This document shows, in pieces, positions 9,145 to 17,540 of a stretch of 64,000 nucleotides of DNA. The position numbers were made by a program, and so were the translations under genes. The notes under the pieces are model-generated. The model saw only the letters and a list, made by a program, of their open reading frames with translations. It made no database searches and had not been told where the DNA came from. The DNA is from Methylobacterium sp. Leaf123 (GTDB taxonomy: Bacteria; Pseudomonadota; Alphaproteobacteria; Rhizobiales; Beijerinckiaceae): the NCBI RefSeq assembly GCF_001423405.1, contig NZ_LMNS01000038.1, forward strand, positions 200,801 through 264,800, given 5' to 3'. How positions within the stretch are numbered: the first letter of the stretch is position 1; the number at the start of each line of letters is the position of its first letter.

Positions 9145-12100
9145 CTGAGCGCCCGGTCCATCATCCCGATCCGCCGGGACTACAACCGCCTCGTCGCCGA
9201 CGAGACGCTGGAAGACTATGCGCTGCGCTTCACCGCGAAGAAGGCGCGGCGCTGGTCGTCCTTCCGCATCGCGCAGACGGCTTTGGGCTCGCTCTCGTTC
9301 CTGGCGCTCGAAGCCATCGGCGGCACGCTGGTGCTCGCCACGGGCTTCACCAACACCTTCGCCGCCGTGCTCGTCGTCGGGCTCATCATCTTCGCCACTG
9401 CCGCGCCGATCACGATCTACGCCGCGCGCTACGGGGTCGATATCGACCTCCTCACCCGCGGAGCGGGCTTCGGCTATCTCGGCTCGACGATCACCTCGCT
9501 GATCTATGCCGGCTTCACCTTCCTGTTCTTCGCCATCGAAGCGGCGATCATGGCGCTGGCGCTGCAGCTCTGCTTCGGCCTGCCGCTCTGGATCGGCTAC
9601 ATCGTCAGTGCGGGGGCGGTGATCCCGCTCGTGATCTACGGCATCCGCCTCATCAGCCGCTTCCAGCTCTGGACACAGCCGCTCTGGATCGGCCTCAACC
9701 TGCTGCCGCTCCTCTGCATCTGGTTCTCGGGGCCGGTGCCGTTCGAGGCCTTCACCGGCTATCCCGGCCTGGAAGCCGCGGGCGCCGGCTTCGATCTGCG
9801 CCTGTTTGGGCTCGCTTCCGGCATCCTGTTGGCGCTGCTGGCCCAGGTCGGCGAGCAGGTCGACTTTCTGCGGTTCATGCCGCCCCCCCAGGGGAGGGGT
9901 GATTGGCGCTGGTGGGTCGGGGTGCTCTCAGCCGGCGCCGGCTGGATCGTACCGGGGATGCTCAAGATCCTGCTCGGCGCCTTTCTCACGGTGCTGGCCC
10001 TCGGCCACGGCGTCTCGCCGGAGCGCGCCGCCGGGCCGACGCAGATGTACGCGGTCGCCTTCGGCTACGTCTCGAACTCGCCCGGCATCGCGCTGGCGCT
10101 GACCGGCCTGTTCGTGGTGATCTCGCAGCTCAAGATCAACGTGACCAACGCCTATGCCGGCTCGATCGCGTGGTCGAACTTCTTCTCGCGCCTCACCCAT
10201 AGCCATCCGGGCCGGGTGGTCTGGCTCGTGTTCAACGTCGCCATCGCGCTGCTGCTGATGGAACTCGGCATCGACAAGACCATCGAGAGCACGCTGCCGC
10301 TCTATGCCTGCGTGGTCTCGGCCTGGGTCGGGGCGCTCGCCGCGGATCTGGCGGTCAACAAGCCGCTCGGGCTGTCGCCGCCGGGCATCGAGTTCAAGCG
10401 CGCGCATCTCTACGCCATCAACCCCGTCGGCACCGGGGCAATGGTGCTCTCGCTGCTCGCCGGCTGCCTCGTCCATGCCGGCCTGTTCGGCGACGCCCTG
10501 CAGCCCTTCGCGCCGATGCTGGCGCTCGCCACGGCGTTTGCCGCCGCACCCGCCATCGCCCTGGCGACCGGGGGCAAGCGCTACCTCGCCCGCGAACCGC
10601 AGGCGGCCTGGGACCGGGCGGAGATTACCTGCCGGGTCTGCGAGCACCCGTTCGAGGCCGAGGACATGGCCCAATGCCCGGCCTATTCAGGGCCGATCTG
10701 CTCGCTGTGCTGCTCGCTCGATGCCCGCTGCGGCGACCTGTGCAAGCCGCATGGGCGGCTGGAGGTGCAGGCCCACGACGCGCTCGCCCGCGTGCTGCCC
10801 GCCCGCACCGCTGCCTGGATCGGCGCGCCGCTCGGCCGCTACCTCGCGCTGATGCTGACCCTGATCACGGTGATCGGGCTGATCCTCGTCATCGTCCATG
10901 CGGGTGCGGCCGCCGCGCATCCGGAGCATGGCGAGACCCTGCGCGCGGCGCTCACCAGCCTGTTCTTCATCCTGATCGTCATTCTCGGCGTGGTCGCATG
11001 GCTGTTCGTGCTGGCCCAGGAGAGCCGCCGCGTCGCGCAGGAGGAGACCGCGCGCCAGACTGTCCTCTACGAGGCCGAAATCGCCGCCCACAAGATCACC
11101 GACGCCAAGCTGCAGCAGGCCAAGGAGACGGCGGAGGCCGCCAACCTTGCCAAAAGCCGCTACGTCGTCGGCATCAGCCACGAATTGCGCACGCCGCTCA
11201 ACGCCGTGCTCGGCTACGCGCAATTGCTGGAGGGCGATCCCAGCATCCCGGAGCCGCGCCGCAACGGCATCCGGGTGATCCGCCGCAGCGCCCAGCATCT
11301 TTCCGGCCTGATCGACGGATTGCTCGATATCTCACGGATGGAGGCGGGGCGGCTCCAGACCCACCGCAACGAGATCCGGCTCGCCGACTTCCTCGCCCAG
11401 ATCGTCGACATGGTGCGGCTCCAGGCCGAAGGCGCGGGCTTGCGTTTCCGCTTCACCCGGCCTGAAATCCTGCCGGCCGTGGTGGCGACCGACGAGAAGC
11501 GCCTGCGCCAGATCCTGCTCAACCTGCTGTCCAACGCGATCAAGTTCACGCCCGAGGGCGAGGTCGCGCTGGAGATGACCTATCGCGGGCAGGTCGCCGT
11601 CTTCACGATCCGCGACACCGGACTCGGCATTCCGGAGGCCGATCTCGGCCGGATCTTCGAGCCGTTCGAGCGCGGCTCGATGCCCGCCGCCCGCGCGGCG
11701 CCGGGCACGGGCCTCGGGCTCACCATCGCGCATCTGCTGGCGCAGGTGATGGGCGGCGAGATCACCGTCGAGAGCCGGGTCGGGGAGGGCACCTGTTTCC
11801 GGGTGCGGCTGATGCTGGCCTCGGTGAACCGCCCGGCACCCGCCGCGATGCCGCCGCCCGCCGCCTGGGCACGCCCGGCCCCGACGGAGGCCGGCCGCCT
11901 CGTTCTTGTCGCCGACGACGATCCCGCCCACCGCGCGCTGATGCGCGAGATCTTGGAGCCCTTGGGCTTCACGGTTGCCGAGGCGCCGGACGGCCCGGCC
12001 TGCCTCGCCCTGGCCAAGGCGCGCGAGCCGGCCCTGATCCTGCTCGACATCGCCATGCCGGGCCTCAGCGGCTGGGAGGTGGCCAAGACGTTGCGCGAGA

Positions 12101-12546
12101 CCGGCTTCACCGCCCGGATCGCGATGATGTCGGCCAATGTCCACGAAATCAGCCCGAGCCGCGGGGCGGATGCGCCACACGACGACATCATCGCCAAGCC
12201 CTTCGACATGCAGGATTTCCTGGAGAGGATCACCGGCCTTCTGGGCACCACCCGCCCGCCGCCCGTCGCGCCCCCGGAGGGCCGCCCGATCATGCGGCCC
12301 GAGCGCCCGGCCGAGGTGCCGACGGGAGACGCCGCGCGTGGAGGCGCCGTGCCGGCCGAGCACGTCGCCGCGCTGCTGCGCCTTGGCCGCATCGGCCATG
12401 TCCGCGGCATCGAGGCCAAGCTCACCGAGTTGGAGACCGATGCCGCCGTGCCGCCCGCCTTCATCGCGCAGATGCGCGGGCTGGTGACGGCCTACGACAT
12501 GCGCCGCTATGTCGGCGTTCTGGAGGGATTGGCCCGCGATGCCTGA
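9145..12546 (+). CDS. NCS1 permease-like hybrid sensor histidine kinase
   Basis: A 1133-residue fusion if started at CTG 9145. Residues 1-450 resemble an NCS1 (purine/cytosine permease) transporter with about 12 membrane segments. Residues 496-533 carry eight Cys (496, 499, 511, 519, 522, 523, 529, 533), looking like a double zinc-ribbon. Two more membrane helices follow (about 552-620). A HisKA domain has H-box GISHELRTPLN (His679), then an HATPase with N-box LLNLLSNAIKF, DTGLGIP and GTGLGLTIA. A receiver has Asp968 (LLDIAMPG), followed by a short helical tail. The first ATG-like codon inside the frame is TTG 9283, but the family N-terminus (IPIRRDYNRLVADETLEDY) is encoded upstream, and GAGGA lies eight bases before CTG 9145. 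It overlaps the response regulator and diverges from the amide operon. Ligand unknown; urea/amide is inferred. Confidence 0.85.
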   Translation: MSARSIIPIRRDYNRLVADETLEDYALRFTAKKARRWSSFRIAQTALGSLSFLALEAIGGTLVLATGFTNTFAAVLVVGLIIFATAAPITIYAARYGVDIDLLTRGAGFGYLGSTITSLIYAGFTFLFFAIEAAIMALALQLCFGLPLWIGYIVSAGAVIPLVIYGIRLISRFQLWTQPLWIGLNLLPLLCIWFSGPVPFEAFTGYPGLEAAGAGFDLRLFGLASGILLALLAQVGEQVDFLRFMPPPQGRGDWRWWVGVLSAGAGWIVPGMLKILLGAFLTVLALGHGVSPERAAGPTQMYAVAFGYVSNSPGIALALTGLFVVISQLKINVTNAYAGSIAWSNFFSRLTHSHPGRVVWLVFNVAIALLLMELGIDKTIESTLPLYACVVSAWVGALAADLAVNKPLGLSPPGIEFKRAHLYAINPVGTGAMVLSLLAGCLVHAGLFGDALQPFAPMLALATAFAAAPAIALATGGKRYLAREPQAAWDRAEITCRVCEHPFEAEDMAQCPAYSGPICSLCCSLDARCGDLCKPHGRLEVQAHDALARVLPARTAAWIGAPLGRYLALMLTLITVIGLILVIVHAGAAAAHPEHGETLRAALTSLFFILIVILGVVAWLFVLAQESRRVAQEETARQTVLYEAEIAAHKITDAKLQQAKETAEAANLAKSRYVVGISHELRTPLNAVLGYAQLLEGDPSIPEPRRNGIRVIRRSAQHLSGLIDGLLDISRMEAGRLQTHRNEIRLADFLAQIVDMVRLQAEGAGLRFRFTRPEILPAVVATDEKRLRQILLNLLSNAIKFTPEGEVALEMTYRGQVAVFTIRDTGLGIPEADLGRIFEPFERGSMPAARAAPGTGLGLTIAHLLAQVMGGEITVESRVGEGTCFRVRLMLASVNRPAPAAMPPPAAWARPAPTEAGRLVLVADDDPAHRALMREILEPLGFTVAEAPDGPACLALAKAREPALILLDIAMPGLSGWEVAKTLRETGFTARIAMMSANVHEISPSRGADAPHDDIIAKPFDMQDFLERITGLLGTTRPPPVAPPEGRPIMRPERPAEVPTGDAARGGAVPAEHVAALLRLGRIGHVRGIEAKLTELETDAAVPPAFIAQMRGLVTAYDMRRYVGVLEGLARDA

Positions 12547-13441
12547 CACGCGGCGCGACATCGTCCTCGTCGTCGATGATTCCCCCGATACGCTCAGCTT
12601 CCTCACCGAGGCGATCGAGCGCTCCGGCGCCACCGTGCTGGTGGCGGTGGGCGGCGACCTCGCCCTCGACCTCGTCGAAGAAATCACCCCCGACATCATC
12701 CTGCTCGACGCGGTGATGCCGGGCCTGGACGGGTTCGAAACCTGTCGCCGGCTCAAGGCCAAGGGCCATCTCGCCCACGTGCCGGTCATCTTCATGACCG
12801 GGCTGTCGGAGACCGAGCACATCGTGAAGGGCCTGGGCGCGGGCGGGACCGACTACGTCACCAAGCCCATCGCCCCCGACGAGATCCTGGCGCGCATCCG
12901 CGTCCACCTCGCGAGCGCGCGGGCCGCGCAGAGCGCCCGGGCGGCGCTCGACACCGCCGGGCGCACCTTGTTCGCCGTCGATGCCGCGGGCGCAGTCCTG
13001 TGGTGTACGCCGCAGGCCGCACAGGTGCTCGCCGCGCTGGGAGCCAGCGAGCCCCTGAGCCTTCCCCCGAGCGGACGCGACTGGCTGGCCAAATGCCTCG
13101 CCGGCACCGCTTCACCACTCACGCTCACCGATGCGCAGGGGCGCATCCATACCTTAAGCTTTATCGGCCGCACCGGGCCGGAGATCCTGCTGCGCCTCTC
13201 CGGCGATCCCGCCGCCGCGGGGCTGGAACGGCTGCGCGAGCGGCTGCCCATCACCGGCCGCGAGGCGGAGGTGCTGCTCTGGCTCTCCCGCGGCAAGTCG
13301 AGCCGCGACATCGGCGAAATCCTGGGCCTCAGCCCCCGCACGGTGACGAAGCACCTCGAAGGCATCTACGCCAAGCTCGGCGTCGAAAACCGCACCGCCG
13401 CCTCCGCGGTCGCGGCGCGGCACCTGCGCGATCTGGATTGA
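12539..13441 (+). CDS. LuxR-family response regulator
   Basis: 300 residues. The N-terminal receiver (about 7-125) has the acidic pair Asp13-Asp14, phosphoacceptor Asp57 in ILLDAVMPG, and Lys in VTKPIAP. A PAS-like middle region (about 140-225) precedes a LuxR helix-turn-helix (about 235-300: ITGREAEVLLWLSRGKSS, SPRTVTKHLEGIYAKLGV). The ATG overlaps the kinase stop in ATGCCTGA, so the pair is translationally coupled and almost certainly cognate. It is the best candidate to bind the urtA operator. A longer in-frame start exists but lies inside the kinase gene. Confidence 0.88.
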   Translation: MPDTRRDIVLVVDDSPDTLSFLTEAIERSGATVLVAVGGDLALDLVEEITPDIILLDAVMPGLDGFETCRRLKAKGHLAHVPVIFMTGLSETEHIVKGLGAGGTDYVTKPIAPDEILARIRVHLASARAAQSARAALDTAGRTLFAVDAAGAVLWCTPQAAQVLAALGASEPLSLPPSGRDWLAKCLAGTASPLTLTDAQGRIHTLSFIGRTGPEILLRLSGDPAAAGLERLRERLPITGREAEVLLWLSRGKSSRDIGEILGLSPRTVTKHLEGIYAKLGVENRTAASAVAARHLRDLD

Positions 13442-13894
13442 GCCGTTCAAGCACCATCGCCATCGCGAGGTGGAGCCGAAGCGATCCAGGGTTCGTCCTC
13501 GTCCGGCTGGGGCATCGATCCGAAAGGTCCCCACCGGCTTTCGGACAAGACACCTCGCCGCAGAGCCCGAACACGACCGCTCGAGACGAAAAACCAGCCG
13601 AACGGCTCTTCAATCCGCACGCGGGCCGGGCATGCGACTTGAGGCGGCGGATGCAGGGGTGTAGGGCGCAGGCGTCATGCCTTCGCCGCATTCCAGGGGA
13701 AAGCAGGCCGCCGTCTCGTTCGGGTAGAAATCGTGCCGCGCCCGAGGCCGCATATGCCGATCCGGCGCACCGCCAAGACGGCCGCGCCTCGGACCGATCG
13801 GCCGGGCCTGCGGCCATCCCGCGGGGCCGCGGCGGACCGAGTGAGCACCGCGGCACGTATCTACGCGCCATTCGTTGAAGGGGTCATAACGCCG
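13442..13894. other. 453-bp intergenic region with dispersed repeat
   Basis: No supported gene. It contains a second copy of the CCGAAAG...CTTTCGG element at 13519-13545. The last part must carry the promoter of the IalB-like gene; no clear motif was identified. Confidence 0.5.
13519..13545. repeat. dispersed CCGAAAG...CTTTCGG repeat, copy 2
   Basis: TCCGAAAG and CTTTCGGA form an 8-bp inverted repeat. The 25-nt core matches the copy at 8967-8991 in all but about four central positions. Confidence 0.65.
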
Positions 13895-14692
13895 ATGTTC
13901 CTTGCCAAGTTCTCCATGGCCAAGCCTTCCGCGCGCCCATTGCGCGTGGCCGCGATCCTCGCCATGGCGGGCCTGGGCGCCGGCCTGGGCGGAACCGCGT
14001 TCGCGCAGAAGAAGCCGGCCGCTCCGACCCCGGCCCCCGCGCAGGCCCAGCCGGCCGCGCCGGCCCAGCAGCAGGGTCAGGCTGCCGGCCCGCAGCTCAT
14101 CAATGTGAAGTCCGAGCCGAGCCAGGCCGACTGGACCAAGGTCTGCGGCAAGGACCAGGGCTCGGGCACCGACGTCTGCTACACCACCCGCGACTTCGTG
14201 TCGGATAGCGGCCAGCCGGTGCTCGCCGTCGCGGTCTACGACATGAAGAACGCCGCGACGAAGCAGGAGGTGAAGGTCGTTCGCTTCCTTCTGCCGCTCG
14301 GCCTGATGCTGGCGCCCGGCATGCGCTTCGATGTCGATGGCAAGGAAGTGACCGGCGGCAAGTTCGCGGTCTGCTTCCCCAATGGCTGCTTCGCCGAGGC
14401 CGGCGGCGTCTCCAACGAGCTGATGAACGGCTTCAAGAAGGGCACGACGCTCAACGTCCGGGTCCAGAACCAGACCCAGCGCGAGGTCGTGTTCGCGGTG
14501 CCGCTCACCGGCTTCGGCAAGGCCTTCGACGGCCCGGCCATCGACCCGAAGGTGCTCGAGGAGCAGCAGAAGAAGCTCCAGGCCGAGATGGAGAAGCGCA
14601 GCGAAGACATGCGCAAGAAGCTGGAGCAGCAGGGCTCGGCCGGCGCCGCCCCGGCGCCCGCAGCCCCGGCCGCCAACGCCGCGCCGAAGTAA
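13895..14692 (+). CDS. IalB-family periplasmic protein
   Basis: 265 residues. The signal peptide (about 1-36, ending GTAFAQ) is followed by a Pro/Ala/Gln linker and a domain matching invasion-associated locus B: VCGKDQGSGTDVCYTTRDF, GLMLAPGMRF, FAVCFPNGCFAEAG. The conserved Cys pairs suggest disulfides. A charged coiled-coil (EEQQKKLQAEMEKRSEDMRK) and an Ala/Pro tail end the protein. IalB-like proteins are widespread in non-pathogenic alphaproteobacteria, so no virulence role is implied. Start ATG 13895 has GAAGGGG upstream; earlier in-frame codons lack family similarity. A strong terminator follows. Confidence 0.85.
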   Translation: MFLAKFSMAKPSARPLRVAAILAMAGLGAGLGGTAFAQKKPAAPTPAPAQAQPAAPAQQQGQAAGPQLINVKSEPSQADWTKVCGKDQGSGTDVCYTTRDFVSDSGQPVLAVAVYDMKNAATKQEVKVVRFLLPLGLMLAPGMRFDVDGKEVTGGKFAVCFPNGCFAEAGGVSNELMNGFKKGTTLNVRVQNQTQREVVFAVPLTGFGKAFDGPAIDPKVLEEQQKKLQAEMEKRSEDMRKKLEQQGSAGAAPAPAAPAANAAPK

Positions 14693-14720
14693 GCCGCGCC
14701 GTCCAACGGACTTCAAAAGG

Positions 14721-14753
14721 AAAGCCCCGCCGTGCTCGCCACGGCGGGGCTTT
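14721..14753 (+). terminator. rho-independent terminator after IalB-like gene
   Basis: AAAGCCCCGCCGT and ACGGCGGGGCTTT form a perfect 13-bp stem with a 7-nt loop, 28 bp after the stop codon, ending in T-rich sequence. Between it and 15009 only the CtrA-like motif at 14953 is notable. Confidence 0.85.
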
Positions 14754-14952
14754 CTCGTTCTCGAAGCGGCCGGCTGTCGAAAGCGACGAGCGCAACGCAA
14801 CCACAGGGGGCGTCAAGCGTTCGGCCTGTCCCAGATCAGCCGGGGAGCCACAGTCAATCGCCAAGTCGTCGTTAAGGATGTTTCGCCGAGCGGCCTCTGG
14901 GATAGCGGGAGCAATGGTGACGAAACGCACCGCGCAATCCCACTGCACAAGG

Positions 14953-14968
14953 TTAGGGGTTATTTAAC
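14953..14968 (+). promoter_or_regulatory. CtrA-like box upstream of small peptide gene
   Basis: TTAG-N7-TTAAC, one base from the CtrA consensus TTAA-N7-TTAAC, located 42 bp before the ATG at 15010. Binding is inferred. Confidence 0.4.
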
Positions 14969-15009
14969 GATCACGGCGGCCGCGAAGGAGCCGCAACGGA
15001 GTTCAGGCA

Positions 15010-15099
15010 ATGAGCCAGCGCATCGACGACATCAAGTTCATGGCGACCATGACCTTCGTCACCCTGTTCGGCACCTGCCTCACGGCGCTGGTGGGCTGA
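15010..15099 (+). CDS. 29-residue putative membrane peptide
   Basis: A short frame encoding MSQRIDDIKFMATMTF and a hydrophobic tail ending in TALVG. It has a Shine-Dalgarno-like GGAG about nine bases upstream of ATG and a CtrA-like motif further up. The charged N-terminus followed by one hydrophobic segment fits a small inner-membrane peptide. It is below the length that allows family assignment. Spacing between the terminator at 14753 and cobF makes a real transcript plausible. Confidence 0.45.
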   Translation: MSQRIDDIKFMATMTFVTLFGTCLTALVG

Positions 15100-15227
15100 G
15101 CCTCAGCCACTCCGAGCACCGTCCGATCCGGAGGCTCCCTTACTAGCCGGGATCCGTTAAGAAGCCGCTTCCCTCTCTCCCCTCGCGGGGATGTCGCCGG
15201 GACCAAGCCCGGCCGGAAGCGTGAACC

Positions 15228-15986
15228 GTGCGACACATCCACGTCATCGGCATCGGAACCGGCAACCCGGAGCACCTGACCATCCAGGGCCTCCAGGCGT
15301 TGAAGGCGACCGATGCGATCTTCGCCCTCGACAAGGGGGAAGCCAAAGCCGGCCTGCTCGGCGTGCGCCGCCAGATCTGCGACCGCTACATCCAGGGGCG
15401 GCCCTACCGCTTCGTCGAGGCCGCCGACCCCGAACGCGACCGCCGCCCGGCGGATTACGGCGTGGCGGTGGTCGACTGGCACGCGGCCCGCGCAGCCCTC
15501 TACGAGGATCTCATCGCCGAGCATCTGCGCGAGGACGAGCGAGGCGCCTTCCTCGTCTGGGGCGACTCGTCCCTCTACGACAGCACCCTGCGCATCCTGG
15601 AGCGCGTGCTTGTCCGCGGCCGCGTCGGTTTCACCTACGACGTGATCCCCGGCATCACCAGCGTGCAGGCGCTTGCCGCCGCCCATCGCATCCCGCTCCA
15701 TCGCATCGGCGAACCGGTGCGGATCACCACCGGCCGGCGGCTTCGCGACGGCTTGGGTGCGGAACCCGGCGCCACCGTCGTGATGCTCGACGGCGACCCG
15801 CGCTTCGACGGGCTCGATCCCGATCTGACGATCCATTGGGGCGCCTATCTCGGCACGCCGGACGAGCTGCTCGTCGCCGGCCGGCTCGGTGACGTGGCGC
15901 CAGAAATCCGCCGGGTGCGCGCGGAGGCCCGCGCTCGCCACGGCTGGATCATGGACATCTATCTGCTGCTCAGACCCGCGCCCTGA
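15228..15986 (+). CDS. cobF: Precorrin-6A synthase (deacetylating)
   Basis: A 252-residue tetrapyrrole methylase. It has an N-terminal SAM-binding loop VIGIGTGNPEHLT, the CobF-specific ALDKGEAKAGLLGVRR, FLVWGDSSLYDST and DVIPGITSVQALAAAH. It catalyses C-1 methylation with loss of the acetyl group in aerobic cobalamin synthesis. GTG 15228 is the start (RHIHVIGIG is the family N-terminus). No other cob genes and no cobalamin riboswitch are visible nearby, so it stands apart from the main pathway cluster. Confidence 0.93.
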   Translation: MRHIHVIGIGTGNPEHLTIQGLQALKATDAIFALDKGEAKAGLLGVRRQICDRYIQGRPYRFVEAADPERDRRPADYGVAVVDWHAARAALYEDLIAEHLREDERGAFLVWGDSSLYDSTLRILERVLVRGRVGFTYDVIPGITSVQALAAAHRIPLHRIGEPVRITTGRRLRDGLGAEPGATVVMLDGDPRFDGLDPDLTIHWGAYLGTPDELLVAGRLGDVAPEIRRVRAEARARHGWIMDIYLLLRPAP

Positions 15987-16210
15987 CGCCGCCGACGCGC
16001 CGGCTTCGCGCTGCGACATAGTGTCGAAGCGGGGAAGCGCCTGCCGCAAACCGGGCCGCACGAAACCGATTTCTTCCGCGCCTCCCATCCCCGGCGACAA
16101 GGGCCGCCTCCGGCCGTGTTTTCGCCCTGGCAAAGGCCTTGCTTCGCCGCTCTCGCGATGGACACTTTGCGGGTCGAACGAGAACCCGAACCATCCTGCG
16201 GGGGCGAATC

Positions 16211-17521
16211 ATGGCGGCTGGCTCGCGGCGGGCCGTGCGCGGTGTTGCTTGCGTCTCGGCCGGGCTGGCAGGCGCCCTGATGGCGGGCCTTCTGCTCGCT
16301 GGCCCGGGCCGAACGACGAGCCCGCGCGGGGCGATCGATCCGGTCGGCGGCGGGCTCACGACCCACACCGTTGCGAGCGCGCCGGACGCGCCCGCGACCC
16401 GCATCACCCTTGGGCCCGACGGACGCGACATCCGGCTGTCCGGTGAACTGACCGAGGGAGCGGCCGAGCGGCTCGCCGGGCTGCTGGAGGCCCACGGCTC
16501 GGTCGAGCGCATCCATCTCACCAGCGAGGGCGGTCTGGTCGATGAGGGCGCGGCCATCGGTGCGCTGATTGCGGAGCACGGCCTCGTCACCTACGTGCCG
16601 GATTACTGCGTCTCGGCCTGCACCCTGGCCTTCGTGCGCGGGCGCGAGCGGCTGGTCCTGGCGGAGTCTCGGCTTGGCTTCCACGCGCCCTACGAGACCG
16701 GCCCGTTCGGCGTCGAGATCCCGGCCGACAGTGCGCCCGAGCGCGCCGCCTACCTCGCCGCCGGAATCAGCGCCGATTTCGTCGAGGCTGCCCTTCAAGT
16801 CCGGCCGGACGACCTGATGATCCCCGACACCGCCACCCTGATGAGGGCCGGCGTCGCCACCGGCCGGGTCGATCCCTACCGCTTTCCCGATTCCACCCTC
16901 GACGACAGCGCCGGCCCGGAGCGGGCCCGCACCGTGATCCTGCGCGACGTGCCGCTGCTGGACGCGGTGGAGGCCGATGCACCGGGGACGATCGCGCCGA
17001 TCGCCGCGTGGTATCTCGACGGCTATCGCCGGGGCCGCTCGGAAGGGGACGCCGTCGATGGTGTCCGCCGGATGGCCGCGCAGGCCGTGGCGCGAAACCT
17101 CGCCGAGGCCGATCCGGCCGCTCTTACCGATCTCGGCCGGATGATCCTGCAGACGATGCAGCGTCCGAGCCCGGACCGAAGGCGGATCTGCGCATCGGCC
17201 GAGAACGGGGTGGGCGCGGTGCTGACGCGGCCACGCCTCGGCGCGGCGCAACTTTCTGAGGGACGGGCGATCCTGTCGCGGGCACTCGGGCTGAGGGCGA
17301 CGGAGGCGGCGCCTCAGCCCCTCCACGAAGTTGCGGCGATCGCGGTGGCGACCTCACCGAAGCCGGCGCGCGGGCGCGGCTGCTCGGCCCTGCGAAAGGC
17401 GTTCGCCGCAGCTCTGGCCCGCCCGATGCCCGAGGCGGCGCAGGCCTTGCGCCCGCTGCTGTTCCCCGCGCCGCCGGCCCGCCCGCGCGCTGCGCTCGAA
17501 GCCTCCGCGCAACCGCGATAA
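16211..17521 (+). CDS. ClpP-fold periplasmic/membrane-anchored protein
   Basis: 436 residues with an N-terminal signal anchor (about 9-33). Residues about 75-190 resemble the COG3904-type ClpP/crotonase fold: an HLTSEGGLVDEGAAIG strand-turn, then DYCVSACTLAF, where Ser follows a Cys-Val as in ClpP-like nucleophile elbows, and FHAPYETG with a candidate catalytic His. The C-terminal half is helical and of unknown role. ATG 16211 gives a proper signal sequence; longer frames do not. It could be a serine protease of the periplasm or a catalytically inactive relative. It converges on the PAS gene 19 bp away. Confidence 0.6.
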   Translation: MAAGSRRAVRGVACVSAGLAGALMAGLLLAGPGRTTSPRGAIDPVGGGLTTHTVASAPDAPATRITLGPDGRDIRLSGELTEGAAERLAGLLEAHGSVERIHLTSEGGLVDEGAAIGALIAEHGLVTYVPDYCVSACTLAFVRGRERLVLAESRLGFHAPYETGPFGVEIPADSAPERAAYLAAGISADFVEAALQVRPDDLMIPDTATLMRAGVATGRVDPYRFPDSTLDDSAGPERARTVILRDVPLLDAVEADAPGTIAPIAAWYLDGYRRGRSEGDAVDGVRRMAAQAVARNLAEADPAALTDLGRMILQTMQRPSPDRRRICASAENGVGAVLTRPRLGAAQLSEGRAILSRALGLRATEAAPQPLHEVAAIAVATSPKPARGRGCSALRKAFAAALARPMPEAAQALRPLLFPAPPARPRAALEASAQPR

Positions 17522-17540
17522 ATCCGGGCAGCCGCGCCCC

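Noticed and set aside
15100..15227. Cobalamin riboswitch upstream of cobF
   Set aside because: The space is only 128 bp and lacks the conserved B12-box; too short for the aptamer.
16003..16030. GCTTCG...CGAAGC hairpin after cobF as a terminator
   Set aside because: Stem is short and no T-tract follows, so termination is not supported.
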